Shown piece after piece: positions 22,231 through 29,919 of a stretch of DNA of 31,712 nt. Position numbers and translations under genes: made by a program. The DNA comes from an uncultured bacterium (GTDB lineage Bacteria; Patescibacteriota; Dojkabacteria; CALFHW01), in the NCBI GenBank assembly GCA_937876695.1, contig CALFHW010000040.1, positions 1 through 31,712 of the forward strand, in the 5' to 3' direction. Every line of letters starts with the position of its first letter. Positions within the stretch are counted from its first letter, which is position 1. The notes below the pieces were generated by a model. That model worked only from the letters and a program-made list of their open reading frames with translations. It did no database searches and was not told the origin of the DNA.

Positions 22231-25155
22231 CTAGCTGCCCAAACTTTGTTCGAACTGCTGGAAAATACTGAGCATATTTGCGATGTGTTCTTCCAGGCTA
22301 ATACCTAACTTATCTACACCAATTTGGATATCGCTGCGGTTTATCTTAGCTGCAAAAGCCTTGTCCTTAAATTTTTTGCGAAGGCCACTGGCTTCCATAT
22401 TCTTGTAACCTTGTTTGAACTTGCTATAGGCAAAGAACAGACCTGATAACTCGTCGATGGCCACCAATGCTTGAGAAAGCCTGCTAGTTAGCGGTACCCC
22501 AAGTTCAAGTTTATGACCGAGAATAGCGTCAATAACAATTTGCGGATAGCCCATAGCTAGTAGCTTGTCTGTATTGCGCTCGGGGTGACCTTCGGGATCA
22601 AAGCCGTAGTCCCAGTCATGGATTAGGCCTGTTGTAAACCAAAGCTCAGGAGCGAAATCTTCGGGCTTGGCCTTGGCCTCGTCAGGATACTTGCCTGCCA
22701 TGATACCCGCGTACTCCTTCATAGCAGTAGCCACCATCCGCGAGTGCAAACGCTGATAATCATCTGCAACATTATCAACTAATAACTTTTCTGAGAAGTC
22801 AAGCTTTGGAAGTTCTGTGCTGAGACTCATAATTGTTGAAACAGGAGATTTGTCTGCACCGATGATGTTATAACCCGTTACTTTAGCACCTAGGTACTGT
22901 TCACAGCTCAATGCGAGTTGGTTTAGAGATCGGAACAGCTCTTCTACCGAAGTTTTTGGAGTCCCATCCACGAATATGATAGCCCTAGAAGTTTCGGGAG
23001 TTATTTTTGTCCTATCAGAATCTCTGTAATTATAGCTAAGACAGATCACTCCTTGCTCATCTCGATATACAAGTTCTCCAGGAGTTGCTTTAGTTGGCTG
23101 TTTTTCGCCGATCTTTATCATCTCGTCTCCCTCAGATGCGTAGACTAGCAATATATTACCCGATACTTTATCCAAATCATATGCAGCCATCGGTAACTCA
23201 ACACTTAATGAAACAGCGTTATACATATCAACCAATGAGTTTATCCTGTACAACCCTTTACCATCAACCACCCTGTTTAGCAGGGATTCAATACTACTCT
23301 GAGTTTTGTTTGGGTCGCTCCCAAAAGACTTGTATAACTCACGTAAACTGCCAATTGTGTTTGATTCTTTAACTTCTGATTTGCTCTTATATTTGGTTCT
23401 AGCTTGTTCAATCGCTGCGTCAATCAACTTACCTATACCTTCGACATTTTGGCTGAGGTCGACTCCTTCAACAACCAGATACCCAGATTTAATACCAGGA
23501 TAGTCATTTAACACAGACGCATTAATACTGGCCAAATCAAGTTCTGGCTTTCCAGAAAGCACATCTGCAACATTGACCATTGAAGCACTATTATTTGTCT
23601 TTGCAGCAGTTGCAACAGCTACCTCATCCCTGACCACGTTGCCATAGATCTTCTTGGTTGTATCATCAATGTGATAGCGCATCAGCGGGAAAAGCGTACC
23701 TTCTCTGGCAGTTATATCCTCCAAAAACCAGAACACTCTCTCACTGTGGCCATAGCCGCTCACTGGAGGCATACCGTACTCCAGCATCTCCACAAAGTCG
23801 ATGTCTAGCATTTGGGCCTCATCATCACCAGACTCGCGTAAATCTTCCTGCGCAGTGAATCTCTCCAACTGGTCGATAGGGTCGTTGATCTCGGAATAGC
23901 CGTTGCCAAGCTCGCTTCCAGCAATTATGACGTGAAATCTTTCGGTTAGCTCTGGATTCTCAGGTTTTGATTTAGCAAGTGGCGACATAAATTTAGGCTC
24001 GTTGATCAAGAATGCTGGGCCAGATAAACTTTTACGAATTGTCTTCCAGAGGTTGTCGATTAGTCTATTGCGATTTGGCTCGCCATCCAGTACGACACCC
24101 TTATCAGCCAAAATCTTGGCCATCTTCTCGTCACTATCCTTGAAAATATCGACGCCGAGCTTATCCTTGATAGTATTAACATAATCAATCTCTGTCCATT
24201 CATCCGCCAGATCAAACTTATGACCTCTGGTCTCAAAATCGGTTTTGCCGTAGACCGCCTTAGCAACATGTCTGAACATCTCTTTGACTAGTTGCATATT
24301 GTCCTGATAATCAGCATATGCCCAATACCACTCCACCTGATAATACTCCTGCAAGTGCTCGTCGCTCAAGCCTTCGTTGCGAAAGTTGGGACCTAGGGTG
24401 AATACCTTTTCAAAGCCTCCGCCAATAAGCCTTTTCTGATACAACTCACTAGAAATACGCATATAAAGTTTTTCACCTAAATCATTGTGGAAAGTCTCAA
24501 ACGGCCTGGCATCAGCTCCTCCAGTTTTATGTTCTAGAACAGGCGTCTCAACCTCTATAAAACCTCTATCCTGCAAAAACTGCCTGTTGGCTTGCCAGAA
24601 TTTGGCCTTGCGCAAAAATCTTGCCCTGACCTCCTGGTTCATAGTTAAATCCAGGTATCTTCTGCGGTAACGATCCTCTTTATCTGCCAAACCTTTCCAC
24701 TTTTCAGGTAGTGGCCTAATTGACTTACTGATCAGTCTCACAGACTCCATTTGCAACGAAATCTCGCCTCGTTTAGTCTTGGTAATTAGTCCTGTAGCTT
24801 CCACAAAATCACCAATATCTAATAAATTCAGGGTATCCCAACTTAACTGACCTTTAACAATTTCGCCAGTATAGTCATCCTTGCGGAAATATAGCTGCAC
24901 GCTGCCGTCTTGATCCTGAATGTCAGCAAAAACAAGACCACCATGCTCACGCCAAGACATCAATCTTCCAGTCAAAGTCGTTTTTTTGCCGTCAAACTTA
25001 GCGAAATGCTCTACGATCTCAGAATTCTTATGGCTCTTAGTTGATCTGGCTGGAAACGCGTCTATTCCTAGATCCCTGAGTTTGGCAATTTTCGCAATTC
25101 GCTCATCTCTTTGGCCAATTAAACCTGATGATTTTACGTTGTTATCTTCGTTCAT
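22231..25155 (-). CDS. lysS: Class II lysyl-tRNA synthetase fused to B3/B4 and HD domains
   Basis: The 974-residue protein is twice the usual LysRS length. Residues 1-~500 are LysRS: N-terminal KLRDLGIDAFPA, an OB-fold (60-150), motif 2 NFRNEG at 257-262, and motif 3 GYGHSER at 467-473. Residues ~545-765 match the freestanding B3/B4 domain (COG3382, related to the PheRS editing module): SSIESLLNRVV, INSLVDMYNAVSLSVELP, AYDLDKVSGNILL, and YNYRDSDRTKIT near 708-719. Residues ~800-960 are an HD domain: His804, HD at 846-847, His857, His881 and Asp901. LysRS charges tRNA-Lys; the B3/B4 part may clear wrong aminoacyl-tRNA, and the HD part is probably a phosphohydrolase. TATAAT lies 6 nt before the ATG. 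I see no stop or frameshift at the junctions. Confidence 0.92.
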   Translation of the reverse strand: MNEDNNVKSSGLIGQRDERIAKIAKLRDLGIDAFPARSTKSHKNSEIVEHFAKFDGKKTTLTGRLMSWREHGGLVFADIQDQDGSVQLYFRKDDYTGEIVKGQLSWDTLNLLDIGDFVEATGLITKTKRGEISLQMESVRLISKSIRPLPEKWKGLADKEDRYRRRYLDLTMNQEVRARFLRKAKFWQANRQFLQDRGFIEVETPVLEHKTGGADARPFETFHNDLGEKLYMRISSELYQKRLIGGGFEKVFTLGPNFRNEGLSDEHLQEYYQVEWYWAYADYQDNMQLVKEMFRHVAKAVYGKTDFETRGHKFDLADEWTEIDYVNTIKDKLGVDIFKDSDEKMAKILADKGVVLDGEPNRNRLIDNLWKTIRKSLSGPAFLINEPKFMSPLAKSKPENPELTERFHVIIAGSELGNGYSEINDPIDQLERFTAQEDLRESGDDEAQMLDIDFVEMLEYGMPPVSGYGHSERVFWFLEDITAREGTLFPLMRYHIDDTTKKIYGNVVRDEVAVATAAKTNNSASMVNVADVLSGKPELDLASINASVLNDYPGIKSGYLVVEGVDLSQNVEGIGKLIDAAIEQARTKYKSKSEVKESNTIGSLRELYKSFGSDPNKTQSSIESLLNRVVDGKGLYRINSLVDMYNAVSLSVELPMAAYDLDKVSGNILLVYASEGDEMIKIGEKQPTKATPGELVYRDEQGVICLSYNYRDSDRTKITPETSRAIIFVDGTPKTSVEELFRSLNQLALSCEQYLGAKVTGYNIIGADKSPVSTIMSLSTELPKLDFSEKLLVDNVADDYQRLHSRMVATAMKEYAGIMAGKYPDEAKAKPEDFAPELWFTTGLIHDWDYGFDPEGHPERNTDKLLAMGYPQIVIDAILGHKLELGVPLTSRLSQALVAIDELSGLFFAYSKFKQGYKNMEASGLRKKFKDKAFAAKINRSDIQIGVDKLGISLEEHIANMLSIFQQFEQSLGS

Positions 25156-25161
25156 AATCTA

Positions 25162-25167
25162 ATTATA
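25162..25167 (-). promoter_or_regulatory. -10 box (TATAAT) of lysS
   Basis: A perfect TATAAT at 25167-25162 on the minus strand lies 6 nt before the lysS ATG, right after the glycosyltransferase stop codon. A leaderless start is expected. Confidence 0.6.
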
Positions 25168-25168
25168 T

Positions 25169-26146
25169 CTATTTTGTGCTTTCTATCCTAACCCAAGTTT
25201 TACTAAAATCTTTTTTTATCACTTTGCGCTCCCAGTAAATCGCTATCCAGAGCCATAAACGGGCTGGATAAAGGCAGATAGACCAAATCAGTTCGCGCAA
25301 ACTGCGAGCATATTTCAGTGGAAACCAGAAGTACTCTAATTCGCGCCAAAAACTTCTAGATTTTGTATCTTTGCGGACCACTCCGTATTCCCAAAGCTGT
25401 ACAAATCCGCCTGCAGATCTTTTTTTCTGCTTGAAATAGTCTGAGATATTGTCAGGATATTTAACTTCTACTTCAGCAGCTGGCTCGTATGCCATTTTGT
25501 AGCCACGGTTATAGATTTCATACGATAAAAATGCATCATCGACAAGCGCGTCATTTGGCAAGTTGATATTGAGATTACGAACTAGCATGATATAGCCGCT
25601 AAGAGGGAAGAATTTTCTTTTGGGCACAATTTTTGAGGAATAACCGCTGCTAGAACTGGTCAGGTCGACAGTTCTTTTGTGATGCGCCGCGTCAGCAAGT
25701 AGCATACCCCAATAATCCAGCATTCTCATAACTCCTGTTCCTCTTTGGCTTACGTTGACAGATACTGGCCTGCCTGTGACTCCGCCAATCTCATCACTTG
25801 TCTGTGCTGCTTGCACCAGTATACCTAGTGCTCCTGCCTTAAACACTACATCTCCGTCAGTAAGTAGCAGCCAGTCTCCTTTAGCGGCCTTAAAGGCTTG
25901 ATTGAGTGCGGCTGGCTTACCTTGCTTTTGGTCAACTAATAAGTTGAAATTAGTTTCATCTAGCCCAAGTTTTGCTGCCATATTCCGGCTGGCTGTAATA
26001 GTAGGTTCGTCAGGTGCAACCACGATTAACTCCCACTTCTGATCGATGACTCCCATACCAATACCCGATCTACTGCCCACCAACATCTCGATGGCACTTC
26101 CTATTGTCTTTTCCTCTTTGTAGGCAGTAATTATTACTGATAACAT
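25169..26146 (-). CDS. Family 2 glycosyltransferase with C-terminal membrane region
   Basis: The 325-residue protein has the GT-A nucleotide-sugar domain: VIITAYKEEKTIGSAIEML, KQGKPAALNQAFKAAKG, the metal motif LLTDGDVVFK, and a later NDALVDDAFLSYEIYNRG that supplies the catalytic acidic pair. A QKKRSAGGF segment resembles the QxxRW-like region of processive enzymes, but the tryptophan is missing. The C-terminal part ends with hydrophobic helices (LIWSICLYPARLWLWIAIYW), so it probably sits at the membrane. It may build a surface glycan or glycolipid. TGT-TATAAT lies 7 nt before the ATG and overlaps the stop of the upstream hypothetical gene. Confidence 0.88.
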   Translation of the reverse strand: MLSVIITAYKEEKTIGSAIEMLVGSRSGIGMGVIDQKWELIVVAPDEPTITASRNMAAKLGLDETNFNLLVDQKQGKPAALNQAFKAAKGDWLLLTDGDVVFKAGALGILVQAAQTSDEIGGVTGRPVSVNVSQRGTGVMRMLDYWGMLLADAAHHKRTVDLTSSSSGYSSKIVPKRKFFPLSGYIMLVRNLNINLPNDALVDDAFLSYEIYNRGYKMAYEPAAEVEVKYPDNISDYFKQKKRSAGGFVQLWEYGVVRKDTKSRSFWRELEYFWFPLKYARSLRELIWSICLYPARLWLWIAIYWERKVIKKDFSKTWVRIESTK

Positions 26147-26153
26147 AGCTATG

Positions 26154-26162
26154 ATTATAACA
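26154..26162 (-). promoter_or_regulatory. Extended -10 (TGT-TATAAT) of the glycosyltransferase gene, contains the upstream stop codon
   Basis: On the minus strand TGT at 26162-26160 and TATAAT at 26159-26154 include the TAA stop (26157-26155) of the 154-residue hypothetical gene. The glycosyltransferase ATG follows after 7 nt. Confidence 0.65.
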
Positions 26163-26619
26163 GCTTGTAATTGTCTTGCATCCCCTGTCTAGCTTTTGTC
26201 TGACGAGAAGACACACGACCTTCCTTAGGCAATTTCTCAGCAGCTGTCTTTGCTTCTTTCTTGGGTTTTCGGGTGGATGGCAATTTAAACTCTGGGTGTT
26301 TGGCTTTGTACTCGCCCAGAAGCTGTCTATATTTCCACATAAAGATTTTGCCTTTGTCTTTGGCTTTTGGATAATCGCTGACAAAGCTAGCAGCGTCTTC
26401 AATAATAGCCCGGGGTATTATTTTTGAGAGTCGAATATAAATAGCCTTATTCTTAATATCACCAAGCCGATGGGCTAGCCTCATGCCGTAATCCTGAAAC
26501 TCCTGAGTGATATAGTTCGCAGGTTTCTCGCGATCACCATTAATTTTAATTTCTGTCAGTTTTTGCTTAAGCAGCTCTGTAGCTGATAGCATCTTTGACT
26601 TGACCGTAGTAGTCATCAA
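26155..26619 (-). CDS. Conserved-looking hypothetical protein overlapping the Mur ligase gene
   Basis: I do not recognise a named family. The 154-residue protein has a helical N-terminal part, the segment YITQEFQDYGMRLAHRLGD, then IYIRLSKIIPRAIIEDAASF and KGKIFMWKYRQLL, and a strongly basic, low-complexity tail (KPKKEAKTAAEKLPK). I recall similar short proteins next to Mur ligases in other CPR genomes, but cannot verify it here. The start lies inside the ligase gene (about 53 bp overlap from the first of two adjacent ATGs; another in-frame ATG is at 26592), so its translation is probably coupled to it. The basic tail suggests nucleic acid or ribosome binding, which is only an inference. Confidence 0.7.
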   Translation of the reverse strand: MMTTTVKSKMLSATELLKQKLTEIKINGDREKPANYITQEFQDYGMRLAHRLGDIKNKAIYIRLSKIIPRAIIEDAASFVSDYPKAKDKGKIFMWKYRQLLGEYKAKHPEFKLPSTRKPKKEAKTAAEKLPKEGRVSSRQTKARQGMQDNYKLL

Positions 26620-27976
26620 TTGAATGGCTGGATAGAAATAAAATTATATTTTCTCTGCCAGCATCCAACTCCGCTAGAACTTGCGGAGATATGTCCCCAG
26701 CTGTCAATACCACCGGTTTGAAACCTTTCTCATGTAGATAGGAAGCTAGTTGTTGTTGATCGATTATGCCCTCCTGATTCACGGCTGTAAAAGGCAATAG
26801 AAGAATCTTATCAGTCTGAGCAAATGTATCCTCGAACTGGCTTAAAGCTTGAATTGTTCTAGAACCGAAATTTGGCTCGAATAGAGAAATAATATTTGCT
26901 TTCGGGAATTCAGCACGAATGGCGGCGATTGCAGACTTGGCTTTAGCTGGTGTTGCCCCAAAATCGTCAATAATTTTAATTTTATTATCATTCAATAACC
27001 CGTCCCACCTACTTTCCAGTCGCCTTTTAGGACCGATATAACTTGCCACAGTTCTTGCGATTACGTCTTCAGCTATATTTAATTCTTTGGCTAATGTGAC
27101 TGCGCCAGCAATGTTTTCTTTATTAAAATTACCAATTAACTTGCGCTCAAAATTAAAATTATCTCCCGAATAGCCTATTACTCTAGATTTTGCGTAACTT
27201 GCCAGCTCTCTTAATTCGGGATATTTATTATTGAAAATTAAAATATCAGTAGAATCTAAACTAGTAACTATATTTTTGAAATTATCGAAGTACTCCTGCG
27301 GTGTTTTAAAAATATCCGTGTGATCATAGGCGTAACCGGTCAAAACGAGATAGTTAGGTGCGTAATGAAAAAACTTGGATTTCATATCCCATCTAGCAGA
27401 GATATATTCATCCCCTTCAATGACTGAATACTGCGTGTTCTCTCGCTTTAATTTCACTCCATCTTCGATGTCCGCCACGATAGCGCCCACCATGTAACTC
27501 GTTTCCAGACCTGCATTCTCTAGAATTTTAATTATTAGGCCAGTAGTAGTTGTCTTGCCAAAACTACCCGCCACTACGATGCTTCCACCTTTGACTACAC
27601 AGTTTTCGCCTAGATACTGAGCATAGTGCTGCACTTCAACCCCTCTTTTCTCCGCAAATTGTAACTCTTTATTTTGCAGACTTAAGCCGCCTTGAGCTAA
27701 AACTACTGCCGGTAAAGTGTTTTGATCCTCGATCTTGCCTGTGTATGTGGAGAGTAAAAGACTTTTGTAACTAAAATCACTCGTAAGCTTGATATATCCC
27801 TTAGCTTGTAGATCAAGCAGAAATGACTTCATGGGCTCATAGAACTGATCCCCAGTAGAGCCGGTCACGAACAGCCCTTGCCTAGCGCAAGCTGCAGCGA
27901 TCTGGCCAGTAGCGACACCAGCGATTGCTGTAAAGTGAATCCAATCTTTTTTGACTGACCAGAAGTTTGTAGACAT
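26567..27976 (-). CDS. Mpl/MurC-like Mur ligase
   Basis: The 469-residue protein has the three-domain Mur fold: a Rossmann-like N-terminus (HFTAIAGVATGQIAAACA), the ATP loop VAGSFGKTTTTG near residue 132, the EGDEYISARWDMKSKFFHY segment typical of Mpl (murein peptide ligase), DHTDIF, and the C-terminal glutamate-ligase domain with DDFGATPAKAKSAI. Mpl reuses murein tripeptide by joining it to UDP-MurNAc; MurC adds L-Ala. The usual DDFAHHPT sequence is changed to DDFGATPA, so substrate choice or activity may differ. TATAAT at 27987-27982 lies 5 nt before the ATG. It is divergent from the Nudix-like gene across only 14 bp. Confidence 0.85.
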   Translation of the reverse strand: MSTNFWSVKKDWIHFTAIAGVATGQIAAACARQGLFVTGSTGDQFYEPMKSFLLDLQAKGYIKLTSDFSYKSLLLSTYTGKIEDQNTLPAVVLAQGGLSLQNKELQFAEKRGVEVQHYAQYLGENCVVKGGSIVVAGSFGKTTTTGLIIKILENAGLETSYMVGAIVADIEDGVKLKRENTQYSVIEGDEYISARWDMKSKFFHYAPNYLVLTGYAYDHTDIFKTPQEYFDNFKNIVTSLDSTDILIFNNKYPELRELASYAKSRVIGYSGDNFNFERKLIGNFNKENIAGAVTLAKELNIAEDVIARTVASYIGPKRRLESRWDGLLNDNKIKIIDDFGATPAKAKSAIAAIRAEFPKANIISLFEPNFGSRTIQALSQFEDTFAQTDKILLLPFTAVNQEGIIDQQQLASYLHEKGFKPVVLTAGDISPQVLAELDAGRENIILFLSSHSIDDYYGQVKDAISYRAA

Positions 27977-27990
27977 GCTAAATTATACTA
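27977..27990. promoter_or_regulatory. 14 bp divergent intergenic region with overlapping -10 boxes
   Basis: Minus strand: TATAAT at 27987-27982, 5 nt before the ligase ATG (27976). Plus strand: TGC at 27976-27978 and TAAATT at 27979-27984, 6 nt before the ATG at 27991. The two hexamers overlap and the plus TGC begins inside the ligase start codon. There is no room for leaders, so both messages would be leaderless. Confidence 0.65.
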
Positions 27991-28377
27991 ATGAAAAGAG
28001 AATATCACTATGCCGGAGGCATTATTTTAGACAAAATTAATAATTTAGTACTACTAGAAAAATCGAAAGATGGCCAGTATCAGCTTCCATCAATCAAAGT
28101 CAGTCTCGGCGAAAATATACCTGATCAATTGAAGTACGATTTAGAAGGTGAGTTTAATTGTAAGCTGAAATTCTTGCGAATTATCCCCGAAACCTGGTCT
28201 AGGCTGGTCTTCTCTAAGAAGAAAGCCAATGAAAAGTTCAATATCTATTATTTGTTTGAATTAGTTAGCATGCCCCCTAAAAAGCAGAAGCAAGAGAGAT
28301 ACGCCTGGTTAGATCTGAAAGATCCGGACTTTACTGGAGTAAAAAGCTACGACGTTGAGCTAATTGAGATGTTATAA
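27991..28377 (+). CDS. Nudix-fold protein with a degenerate Nudix box
   Basis: The 128-residue protein has the Nudix start (YHYAGGIILDKINNLVLLEK) and a closing YLFELVSMPP...YAWLDLKDPDF typical of the fold. The catalytic box should read GX5EX7REUXEEXGU; here the region reads LGENIPDQLKYDLEGEFNCK, with the RE pair changed to YD and one of the paired glutamates lost. It may bind a nucleotide without hydrolysis, or hydrolyse with altered residues. It ends 6 bp before the RNase D gene, and its stop is part of that gene's -10 box. Confidence 0.65.
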   Translation: MKREYHYAGGIILDKINNLVLLEKSKDGQYQLPSIKVSLGENIPDQLKYDLEGEFNCKLKFLRIIPETWSRLVFSKKKANEKFNIYYLFELVSMPPKKQKQERYAWLDLKDPDFTGVKSYDVELIEML

Positions 28378-28378
28378 T
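28370..28378 (+). promoter_or_regulatory. Extended -10 (TGT-TATAAT) of the RNase D gene, contains the upstream stop codon
   Basis: TGT at 28370-28372 and a perfect TATAAT at 28373-28378 contain the TAA stop (28375-28377) of the Nudix-like gene. The RNase D ATG at 28384 follows after 5 nt. Confidence 0.7.
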
Positions 28379-28383
28379 CTGTT

Positions 28384-29088
28384 ATGAGAATAGAAAAACG
28401 CTTCAAAGTACGAAACCCTTATAAAGCAGATGAATCATACACTCAGTTTGTAACTGCAGGTGAAGAGTTGTTTTATGACTACTCAGATAGCAAGTGGGTG
28501 GCCATCGACACCGAATTTCTAAACTTGAGCCTAGCTCACGACAAGTTATGCCTTATCCAAATTGCCAGCAAAGCAGACGATTCAGAAGGTATCCGAATTG
28601 AATTTATCTGGACAGCTGGGAGCGAAGACCAAACCGAAACGAAACAAAAGTTGGGCGCCTTAATTTCCAGAAAAGATATTGAGGTTATAATGCATGTATC
28701 AACTGCAGATTTACCTCGAATTGAGAAGTACACCGGGGAGAAATTAAAAGGGAAACTATTTGATACAAAAGTTGCTGCCAAGATCGTGCTAAACAATACT
28801 CGCGACCATGGCATGTCGGATATCATCGCAGCACTTATAGACCCTAAATTTGCCAAAGACAAGAATACTAGCGGTTCTCAATGGGACCTTCATCCAAAAT
28901 ACTGGCAAGACAAACAATTTGAGTACTGTATGAACGACGTTTTGTACTTACATGCATTGAAAGAAAGACTAGAAGAAATTGCTGAGCGCAGAGAGAAATC
29001 CGCGATATTAGCCGATATTATGAAGGCCCTACCTGCTATCTGCAGCCTCTACCATCACGGTTTAGACGAAAAAGTACTGAGCTACTAG
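28384..29088 (+). CDS. rnd: RNase D-like 3'-5' exoribonuclease (DEDDy)
   Basis: The 234-residue protein has the DEDDy exonuclease motifs: Exo I VAIDTEFLNLS (Asp, Glu), Exo II VMHVSTADLPRIEKY (Asp), and Exo III QFEYCMNDVLYLHAL (Tyr and Asp, four residues apart). RNase D trims the 3' ends of tRNA precursors and other structured RNAs using two metal ions. It has no HRDC domain and is shorter than the E. coli enzyme (about 375 residues), so this is a catalytic-domain form common in small genomes. It is transcribed right after the Nudix-like gene, and its stop is followed by a hairpin shared with the convergent kinase gene. Confidence 0.88.
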   Translation: MRIEKRFKVRNPYKADESYTQFVTAGEELFYDYSDSKWVAIDTEFLNLSLAHDKLCLIQIASKADDSEGIRIEFIWTAGSEDQTETKQKLGALISRKDIEVIMHVSTADLPRIEKYTGEKLKGKLFDTKVAAKIVLNNTRDHGMSDIIAALIDPKFAKDKNTSGSQWDLHPKYWQDKQFEYCMNDVLYLHALKERLEEIAERREKSAILADIMKALPAICSLYHHGLDEKVLSY

Positions 29089-29094
29089 GAAAAG

Positions 29095-29147
29095 TACTGT
29101 TTTGATAATCATTTTACCTAAAATTATCTGGATACAAAAACACAGTA
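29095..29147. terminator. Imperfect hairpin between convergent genes, possible bidirectional terminator
   Basis: TACTGT-TTTG (29095-29104) can pair with CAAAA-AC-ACAGTA (29135-29147), with an inner arm GATA...ATTTT/AAAAT-TATC. It is AT-rich with T runs on both strands. It lies between the RNase D stop (29088) and the kinase stop (29152). Confidence 0.45.
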
Positions 29148-29151
29148 ACTC

Positions 29152-29919
29152 TTATAATAGCGCTTCACGCATCTGCCTGGGTAAACCCTCGAGCATCTCT
29201 GGTTTCTTTAACCAACTAGCAAATACCTCTGCATTAGTATGGTAAAGATCATTTGCTTGTAAATATGATTTTAAACTGTCCTTACCACTTTTGCCGCGGT
29301 GCTGATCTTCCCAAAAGCTCTGCTCCAGCTGCAGTGCCATAGTCTTTAGCTCCTCATAATTGTAAGATTCCGAGTACAGCTGATGAGTCTGAAGTCCGTT
29401 CAGCACTTTATGAATACTACCGGCAATTGTGAGCTGGGAGTTATCCAAAAGTAGATCGTAATTTGCCTTAATCGCTTCCACATTGTATATATCCACAGCA
29501 AACAATCTCTGCCATCTTTCACTCAAAATCTTATCTCTAGCTGTAATATCCTCGGTACGTGAATCACCGCCTGCTCTTTGAGCTCTAACTTGAGCACTAG
29601 CTGTGACCATAACTTCATAAGCCCTAGCATCTGGTAACAAAAATCCTGCCGTTTTCCCCTCACACAAAAAGCTGTGATTTGAAGTCACTAGATCCTTGAT
29701 GTAATCTTCCCAAAGATAGTCCCAACTCTCACCGTATTGTCTTTCCCAATCATGAAAGGCATCGCTGCTAGGATCGTACCCCATTCGTTGTGCCCACTCT
29801 TTGAGCACTCCACCGGCGTAGATATATTTCAGATTCAGTAGTTGCGCTAGTATCAGCGCCATAGTAGTCCCACCAGCCCCTGGCCAACTTGAAACAACTA
29901 GGTTTAGTTCAGTAGGCAT
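29152..29919 (-). CDS. Archaeal-type cytidylate kinase-like P-loop protein
   Basis: The 255-residue protein starts with a P-loop NTPase core: LNLVVSSWPGAGGTTMALIL, then LNLKYIYAGGVLKEWAQRMG, which matches the (i)saGxxFRexAxexG pattern of archaeal-type cytidylate kinases, and SFLCEGKTAGFLLPDA as the Walker-B-like strand. The Walker A lysine is missing (GAGGTT); from memory, archaeal-type CMKs also often lack it, so the protein may still bind ATP and phosphorylate CMP or a related substrate. The last 70 residues (YNYEELKTMALQLEQSFW onward) are an extra helical part. Its ATG overlaps recO by 11 bp. Confidence 0.65.
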   Translation of the reverse strand: MPTELNLVVSSWPGAGGTTMALILAQLLNLKYIYAGGVLKEWAQRMGYDPSSDAFHDWERQYGESWDYLWEDYIKDLVTSNHSFLCEGKTAGFLLPDARAYEVMVTASAQVRAQRAGGDSRTEDITARDKILSERWQRLFAVDIYNVEAIKANYDLLLDNSQLTIAGSIHKVLNGLQTHQLYSESYNYEELKTMALQLEQSFWEDQHRGKSGKDSLKSYLQANDLYHTNAEVFASWLKKPEMLEGLPRQMREALL

